Origin: UBA2645 sp044360285
GTDB lineage: Bacteria > Pseudomonadota > Alphaproteobacteria > Rickettsiales > UBA1997
Direction: 5' to 3'
Assembly: GCA_044360285.1 (NCBI GenBank)
Contig: JBIKKP010000007.1
Span: forward strand, 1-46,045
DNA length: 46,045 bases
The notes under the pieces were generated by a model. It had not been told where the DNA came from. It saw nothing but the letters and a program-made list of their open reading frames with translations, and ran no database searches. The translations under genes were made by a program, and so were the position numbers. Of this stretch, positions 41,722-46,045 are shown one piece after another (positions within the stretch are counted from its first letter, which is position 1; every line of letters starts with the position of its first letter).

Positions 41722-41863
41722 ATGTTCACCATAAAATTTTCGCAAAAAGCGATCAAAGACCTAAAAAGCCTCAAGAAAAAATTTAGAAAAATCGAAGAAG
41801 ACTTAGACAAACTTTTTGCTTTTTTATCGCGCGGAACTTTCGGCGATAAGCGTATTAAAAATT
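41722..41863 (+). pseudogene. RelE/ParE-family toxin, 5' fragment
   Basis: The first 47 codons (FTIKFSQKAIKDLKSLKKKFRKIEEDLDKLFAFLSRG) are the N-terminal half of a RelE/StbE-like toxin. At 41864 the frame enters an insertion sequence and stops at 41907. The target duplication TAAAAATT (41856-41863) lies at the junction. The rest of the toxin continues in frame at 43707. The RHH antitoxin upstream is intact. Confidence 0.88.
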
Positions 41864-41972
41864 GGCAATTATCCCCTTTCAACAAGTATAATGGGGAAAT
41901 AAATTGATTTCATAGGACTGCTCCTGATAGGTTTTGGTGTGCGAATACTAAAACTTAAAACGGAGCAATCTT

Positions 41973-42275
41973 ATGAGTGAAAATGACAATAATTTCTTAC
42001 CGAAAGAAAAACAAGAAAAGGCTTTAAAATGGCTAAATGACAAATGGCCACAACACAAACGAGAATGCGAAATATGCGGAACTTCAAATTGGGATATTCA
42101 GCCGTTTTTAACCACGCCATTACTCTACAAAGACAACTCTATAAATCTTGGCGGGATGTCTGTGCCGCAAGTATCAGTGGTTTGCAAGAATTGTTCAAAC
42201 ACAAAATATTTCAGCGCAATACGGATGGGGCTAGAAGAGGTGAAGAAAGATGGAGAGAACAATCGGGAAAAATAA
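41973..42275 (+). CDS. IS passenger gene: small zinc-ribbon protein
   Basis: The 100-aa product has two CxxC pairs (CEICGTSNW near residue 32, and CKNCSNTKYFSA near 74), so a zinc ribbon is likely. A GGAG ribosome-binding sequence precedes the ATG. It does not resemble transposases. Passenger genes are known in some IS1595-group elements, but this one's function is unknown. It overlaps the next gene by 26 bases. Confidence 0.75.
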   Translation: MSENDNNFLPKEKQEKALKWLNDKWPQHKRECEICGTSNWDIQPFLTTPLLYKDNSINLGGMSVPQVSVVCKNCSNTKYFSAIRMGLEEVKKDGENNREK

Positions 42276-42693
42276 TAAGAAACCTAAGTCTTCTCTTGAA
42301 TTTGGGGGCCTCTCAAATCTTGTTGTTACAATGCCTGAACCGACAAAATATCATCTTATTGAAGATGGAAAATTTCAGGAGTTTATGAAAGTCAAAAAAC
42401 CAAAGTGTTTGGTAGTGGCAAGTTGTTGTCTTACTTACATTCTAGGGGGTCTTGATAAAATTGACCTACTGAATGCGATTATTAAAACTCATAAAATAGA
42501 TTTGACCCTGTCACAAGGAATAGAGCTGTTCCTTTTTATCGGCGCTGCTATTGGAGTAGTGGTTTTTGGAATTGCGGCTTGGATTGCTGAATCTGATTAC
42601 AAAAAAATTCTAAAGGATATTGCTTCTCGCCCAGCCATAGTGATTGACCCCAAAATAATCGATAAAATGTATGCCTCGCAAAAAACCAAATAA
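42250..42693 (+). CDS. IS passenger gene: membrane protein with two predicted segments
   Basis: The 147-aa product has a polar N-terminus (~50 residues) and two hydrophobic segments (CLVVASCCLTYILGG at about 54-68 and LFLFIGAAIGVVVFGIAAWIA at about 93-113). A basic C-terminal helix follows. No family is recognised. It overlaps the zinc-ribbon gene and converges with the transposase with 41 bases between stops, so the zinc-ribbon/membrane pair appears to travel with the element as a unit. Confidence 0.72.
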   Translation: MERTIGKNNKKPKSSLEFGGLSNLVVTMPEPTKYHLIEDGKFQEFMKVKKPKCLVVASCCLTYILGGLDKIDLLNAIIKTHKIDLTLSQGIELFLFIGAAIGVVVFGIAAWIAESDYKKILKDIASRPAIVIDPKIIDKMYASQKTK

Positions 42694-42734
42694 AAAATCA
42701 GAGGTAGCTAACAAAGTCGTTTTCAATGCCTTGA

Positions 42735-43628
42735 TTAGCAAGGCATCCAAACCTTTGCCACCAAAGAAGAAAACAAAGGCGTAGCCGCTTTTCTTCTGTT
42801 GTAGCGATAAGCAAATTCATTCACATAAGTTTGAAGATGTTTAGGGCTTACGAAGTGATAAGTGCCGTTGATTGATCTTTTGAGTTGAGACCAAAAGCCT
42901 TCAAGGTTGTTGGTGTGAGCAGCTCCTTTTACAAACTGTTTTCTGCCATGATCTACTGTGTCGTGGTTGTAGCCAAGTTTGCCTAAATTGCTGTAGCCGC
43001 GATATTCATCAGTTTTGATTTCGGCAGTAAGAGCAATGTTATTTCTAACGAATGGTTGAATCGTTGAGCTTGAAGTATTGCCGACAACTTTAGCGATAAT
43101 GTTGCCGTCTCTCTCAACCGCAGCCAACACAGGAGTTTTCTTCTTGGTTGATCTGCCTTGAGCGTTTGGAGTTTTCTTAGAAGCGTGTTTGTTAGCTTCT
43201 TTGCCGCCGTAGTAAGTTTCATCAATTTCTACGGTGTTTTGCAGCTTCTCAATATCTTCATCGAAGAGCTTACGAATCTGCTGACCCATGCGGTAAGCGC
43301 ATTTGTAGGTCACTCCGATTTGGCGTTGAAGCTCCATTGCAGAAACTCCGTTTTTAGAAACTGAAAAAAGGAAGATTGCGTGAAACCAATTTTTCAAACT
43401 AGTTGAAGACTTGTGAAAAATAGTGTTTGCGAGCGGGTGAATCTGAAAAGAACACCAAGCGCAAGCATAACATTTACGATCTGAAACGCGGTGATAGCTG
43501 AAAGAATTTTTGCACTCAGGGCAGTTTTCTAAATGTCCGTAACGATTCGCGAAAACTTCATCTAAGCAAGCATCGTCATTCGGATATTTTTTATTGAACT
43601 GCTTAATTGTGAATTTTTCTTTTTTCAT
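42735..43628 (-). CDS. IS1595-family transposase (ISXO2-like DDE domain)
   Basis: The 297-aa transposase has an N-terminal zinc ribbon (CPECKNSF...CYACAWC, residues about 36-60) followed by the ISXO2-like catalytic domain. The latter shows VEIDETYYGG (first Asp), IKTDEYRGY (second Asp), and NNLEGFWSQLKRSINGTYHFVS (Asn/His-Glu region). The sequence is uninterrupted, so it may be active. It starts about 45 bases inside the right inverted repeat and reads inwards. Confidence 0.95.
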   Translation of the reverse strand: MKKEKFTIKQFNKKYPNDDACLDEVFANRYGHLENCPECKNSFSYHRVSDRKCYACAWCSFQIHPLANTIFHKSSTSLKNWFHAIFLFSVSKNGVSAMELQRQIGVTYKCAYRMGQQIRKLFDEDIEKLQNTVEIDETYYGGKEANKHASKKTPNAQGRSTKKKTPVLAAVERDGNIIAKVVGNTSSSTIQPFVRNNIALTAEIKTDEYRGYSNLGKLGYNHDTVDHGRKQFVKGAAHTNNLEGFWSQLKRSINGTYHFVSPKHLQTYVNEFAYRYNRRKAATPLFSSLVAKVWMPC

Positions 43629-43706
43629 AATTGACCCGTTTGATTAACAACTGAGCCAACTGTAAAAATTATTTACTTGTTGTCAAGGGATAATTGCCTA
43701 AAAATT

Positions 43707-43906
43707 TTACCGGTCACGAGATTTACAAAGCCAGAATCAGGAACTCTTCCAGCGAGTCAGGGTCAAGTGGCGGCCTTAGAGTCTTCTATTATCTGAAGCG
43801 CGAAGACGGCGATGTTTTAGTCTTAACCATCTACTCGAAAACCCAAAGAACAGACGTTTCGCGCAACGAAATTTTAGAAATTCTAAAACAAGAAAATTTG
43901 TTTTGA
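43707..43906 (+). pseudogene. RelE/ParE-family toxin, 3' fragment
   Basis: This fragment encodes FTGHEIYKARIRNSSSESGSSGGLRVFYYLKR...LVLTIYSKTQRTDVS, the C-terminal half of a RelE-like toxin, including the basic and SGGLRV core. Joining 41722-41863 to 43707-43906 gives 342 bases, exactly 114 codons with the stop, with no internal stop. The break is therefore entirely due to the element. A spurious TTG start inside the inverted repeat (43694) could allow a 70-aa fragment but is unlikely to matter. Confidence 0.88.
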
Positions 43907-43969
43907 TGAACAAAGGCGTAATCGCAAACGAGCTGGTGAAATTTTATCTAAATTTTTGTAATCGTAATT

Positions 43970-45028
43970 ATGTCTAGCCCCGCCACATCTTCGTGCAGGA
44001 AGCCTGTGATTAATCTCGCTGTTGGAGGAACTCCCGTTTTAGAAGCCTGCAGCGCTCTTCTTGGCGGTGCCACTTCTGACCATTTGCCGCAATTTTGTCG
44101 CGTGTCTTTGAGAAGTGCCGATGGTTCTGAAACCAAGCCACTGTGCGTGGCGACGTGGAATTTGATGGAGAGGTGTTACGACGATTCGCGTTACGGAAAA
44201 GATACCGCGAATAATCCCTTCAAAATGGCAGAAAGCGAGTCTGAATATGCCCTGCGCAAGGCTTTGCAGCTTAAGGAAATTTTTAGAATGCTTCCCAAAA
44301 ATGACGTGGTTTTGTTGCAAGAAATAAGCGGTTTGTGGTCTGATTTTAGAGCTCCGCTAAGTCCTTTCTGGCAAACATTAAAATATCAGGGATTTCATGG
44401 CTTCTTGTTTTCTGCAAAAGATCAGCAGCCGTTAATAACTTTGTATCGGCCGGAGAGGCTGAAGCCAAAAGGCAGAGAGGGTGGAATTTTTCAATCTGCA
44501 GTTAACGGATCTGTCAAATATCGAGGCTACGTTTGTGATTTCTGCGACCAGATTTCGGGGCAAGAAGTGACCATTGCCAATATGCATTTGTGTTACGGCA
44601 TCGACTACACCGCTGAAATCGCCGCATTTCAGGCAATGCAGATTGCTGCAGGAAAAATGTGTATTTTGGGTGGTGATGTGAATCACGCGCAAGGCATTGA
44701 CTGCGTTGGTTTGATTGGTGATGTTGAGCTTCCAACTAATGTCACTTACAGCAAAAATCTTGCTGCTGAAGAACCACTAACTTTGACCGATGAAGATGAC
44801 AGAAAGCCGGGAACTTTAAAACATTATGACGGATTTTTTGTGAGTCCGACTGCTGATACTCTAGCCGTCATAACCGAAACAGCGCAGAGCCAATTTTTTG
44901 CAAGGCAGCCGGATGGAAATTTTTTGGTGATGGAACGCGGTGATGACAAAATCTATCAAACCTTGACAGGCCAGGCTTGGATCCAAGCGAAAGAAGTTGC
45001 ACCGGTGGTTAGTTATGGCTGCAGGTGA
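43970..45028 (+). CDS. EEP-superfamily paralogue, truncated, permuted motif order
   Basis: The 352-aa protein is clearly paralogous to residues 1-352 of the gene at 39250. It shares GGTPVL, GGATSDHLPQ (Asp37-His38), VATWNLM, LLQEISGLW, NMHLCYG, GGDVNHAQGIDCVGLIGDV and HYDGFFVSPTADT. All proposed catalytic positions are kept. The Ala/Pro-rich linker and PDZ-like domain are absent: the frame stops just after GQAWIQAKEVAPV. A different frame then reads a short Ala/Ser tail to a stop at 45090-45092 resembling the extreme end of the longer paralogue. The gene therefore looks like an internal deletion derivative. Confidence 0.82.
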   Translation: MSSPATSSCRKPVINLAVGGTPVLEACSALLGGATSDHLPQFCRVSLRSADGSETKPLCVATWNLMERCYDDSRYGKDTANNPFKMAESESEYALRKALQLKEIFRMLPKNDVVLLQEISGLWSDFRAPLSPFWQTLKYQGFHGFLFSAKDQQPLITLYRPERLKPKGREGGIFQSAVNGSVKYRGYVCDFCDQISGQEVTIANMHLCYGIDYTAEIAAFQAMQIAAGKMCILGGDVNHAQGIDCVGLIGDVELPTNVTYSKNLAAEEPLTLTDEDDRKPGTLKHYDGFFVSPTADTLAVITETAQSQFFARQPDGNFLVMERGDDKIYQTLTGQAWIQAKEVAPVVSYGCR

Positions 45029-45092
45029 AGGCGCAGTTTTGTCTGCAACACCGCTGGCTGCGTCCTCTGGTTCTAGAGGTTTAGAGGGATAA
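45015..45092 (+). pseudogene. frame-shifted tail of the short EEP paralogue
   Basis: In the +1 frame relative to the preceding gene, 26 codons from ATG 45015 read an Ala/Ser/Gly-rich peptide ending SSGSRGLEG and a stop. The longer paralogue ends SRSGGRGG. The similarity and position suggest a remnant of the original C-terminus left after a deletion that put it out of frame. It is probably not translated separately. Confidence 0.4.
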
Positions 45093-45167
45093 GGATTTGG
45101 GAGCATTTTATTTTTAATATCGCCTCCTAACGTCAAAAAAAATTCCAGAAAGCAACCAATCAGATTA

Positions 45168-45803
45168 ATGAAAAAACCTCTAATAATCGCAATTGACGGC
45201 CCCTCGGCTTCGGGAAAAGGCACGCTGGCAAAAAAAATCGCCGCGCATTTTGGTTTGGCTTATCTCAACACTGGCGCGATTTATCGCCTGGTGGCGCTGC
45301 GTGTTATTGAGCAAAAAATTGATCCGCAAAATTTCGACGAAGAAATTTCGACGCTGACCAAAAATATCTCAGAAGCTGATTTAGAAAACGAAGCGCTGCA
45401 CACCGAAAGCGTTGGTGCAGTGGCCTCGGTGGTTGCAAAAAATCCAAAACTTCGCGCCGCGCTTTTTGCTTTTCAGCGGGAATTTATTTTGCGCGGCCAA
45501 AAAGAAAAAAACGGCTGCGTGCTTGATGGGCGTGATACCACGACAGTTGTTTGTCCAGAAGCTGATCACAAATTTTTTGTAACGGCGGATGTTGAAATCC
45601 GCGCCAAACGAAGATTTGCGCAGCTTGGTGGATCTTATGAAGAAATTCTCTCTCAGCTAAAAAGACGCGATGAAAATGATTTAAATCGAAAAGATTCACC
45701 GCTAAAAATCGCTGCCAACGCTGCTGTAATCGATAACGGCCAGCTTTCAATTGAGGAAGGTTTCCAAAAAATGTTAACGCTAATTAACAAAAAATATGAC
45801 TAG
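45168..45803 (+). CDS. cmk: cytidylate kinase
   Basis: Cmk phosphorylates CMP and dCMP with ATP. The 211-aa product begins IAIDGPSASGKGTLAKKIA (P-loop), then FGLAYLNTGAIYRLVAL, CVLDGRDTTTVVCPEA, and FFVTADVEIRAKRRFAQL, all standard. In most bacteria rpsA follows cmk; here an unknown gene starts within the cmk stop region instead. Confidence 0.95.
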   Translation: MKKPLIIAIDGPSASGKGTLAKKIAAHFGLAYLNTGAIYRLVALRVIEQKIDPQNFDEEISTLTKNISEADLENEALHTESVGAVASVVAKNPKLRAALFAFQREFILRGQKEKNGCVLDGRDTTTVVCPEADHKFFVTADVEIRAKRRFAQLGGSYEEILSQLKRRDENDLNRKDSPLKIAANAAVIDNGQLSIEEGFQKMLTLINKKYD

Positions 45804-46045
45804 TCCGGTTTTTACCCCAGCATTTGATGCAGAAGTGCGTCTTGCAGTTGCTTCCGTTGACAGAAGAAAAAAGGCCGAATTAACCGAGGGGGATTTAGAG
45901 ACTCTCGCTAGAGGAGTAGAGGTGGGGCGTGTAGGCGATGTTGCTTTCTCAATTGCCTGTGCTGCTAAAGGTCTGCTTATACATTATTTTTTGCAACAGC
46001 ATGAAAGAATTCATGGAGCAAGAGCAAAAGAACTTGCTGCGGAGT
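45796..46045 (+). CDS. unknown protein, 5' part, overlapping cmk
   Basis: An open frame begins at ATG 45796, overlapping the last 8 bases of cmk in another frame, and runs to the window edge (83 codons). The N-terminus reads MTSPVFTPAFDAEVRLAVASVDRRKKAELTEGDLETLARGVEVG and continues as amphipathic helix with repeated Ala and Gly. The pattern from about residue 35 (GDLETLARGVEVGRVGDVAFSIACAAKGLLIHYFLQQH) could be an ankyrin-like or other helical repeat, but this is weak. It occupies the place usually held by rpsA and resembles the other coupled unknown genes here. Confidence 0.7.
   Translation, partial: MTSPVFTPAFDAEVRLAVASVDRRKKAELTEGDLETLARGVEVGRVGDVAFSIACAAKGLLIHYFLQQHERIHGARAKELAAE

Larger units (their letters stand above)
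41864..43698. mobile_element. complete IS1595-family (ISXO2-type) insertion sequence with passenger genes
   Basis: The 1835-bp element has terminal inverted repeats at 41864-41888 and 43674-43698, 22 of 25 bases identical, starting GGCAATTATCCC. It is flanked by exact 8-bp direct repeats TAAAAATT at 41856-41863 and 43699-43706, the duplication size known for IS1595. It carries a transposase (minus) and two small plus-strand genes. The exact duplication and intact transposase suggest a recent insertion. It interrupts a toxin gene. Confidence 0.95.

Noticed and set aside
41887..41892. TATAAT inside the left inverted repeat of the IS, with TTGGCA across the insertion junction, as a hybrid promoter
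   Set aside because: The 19-base spacing is long and the -35 depends on the target site; it could drive the passenger genes, but the support is too weak to list.
43909..43980. 23-codon frame after the toxin fragment (ATG 43909)
   Set aside because: Very short, no ribosome-binding site, and it runs into the start of the EEP paralogue; no support for translation.

Overview
The window looks like the chromosome of a fairly AT-rich alphaproteobacterium, probably host-associated (Rickettsiales/Holosporales-like) but with more biosynthesis than Rickettsia. The evidence is the family mix: an alphaproteobacterial-type SecB, GlpX, a TIGR01459-type HAD hydrolase, a compact class I NrdA without an ATP cone, MetX/MetW/MetZ, LptF/LptG, and several families of palindromic intergenic repeats. 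No rRNA operon or phage structural gene is present. The genus is not determined.

Layout. 1-248: 5' part of fabZ (minus). 393-4884: ilvB, a 718-aa kinase-like protein of unknown function, then ilvN. 5019-5095: tRNA-Ile(GAT), followed by a degenerate copy of its 3' part. 5334-6606: a probably frameshifted ankyrin-type gene. 6590-8341 (minus): class A penicillin-binding protein. 8350-10447: pabC-pabB for p-aminobenzoate. 10502-10550: two NrdR-like boxes upstream of nrdA (10580-12463), which overlaps an unknown gene. 13216-13517: structured repeats only. 13518-24897 (minus): one long, tightly packed gene run, read lptF, lptG, a small set of LPP20/CsgG-like envelope proteins (including a 53-aa lipoprotein), a GDP-mannose dehydratase-like gene, HAD hydrolase, parvulin isomerase, rlmB, nadK, rpmG, a terminator, glpX, secB. 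24971-25174: thiS. 25184-30469 (minus): metX, metW, rlpA, metZ, yajQ and an unknown gene. 30510-32228: chorismate mutase fusion and rpsD. 32389-34969 (minus): rsmG, ald, ksgA. 35284-39234: fba, a dual-ATPase ABC protein, and a U32 peptidase-family gene. 39250-45092: an accessory island. 45168-46045: cmk and the start of an unknown gene.

The accessory island contains two paralogous endonuclease/exonuclease/phosphatase (EEP) proteins in which the usually C-terminal SDH motif precedes the WN motif, suggesting a circularly permuted domain. Between them lies a toxin-antitoxin pair. Its RelE-like toxin is split by a complete 1835-bp IS1595/ISXO2-type element with imperfect 25-bp inverted repeats, an exact 8-bp target duplication and two passenger genes. 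Removing the element and one duplication restores an uninterrupted 113-aa toxin.

A recurring theme is that large unrecognised proteins sit inside otherwise ordinary housekeeping operons with very tight junctions (ilvB|X|ilvN, nrdA|X, yajQ|X, U32|EEP, cmk|X). Several have Ala/Pro/Ser/Thr-rich tails, ankyrin-like repeats, or kinase-, nuclease- or PDZ-like domains. This would fit host-interaction effectors, but that is inference. The intergenic repeats are also notable: one family folds as an outer stem enclosing three hairpins, with compensatory base changes between copies.
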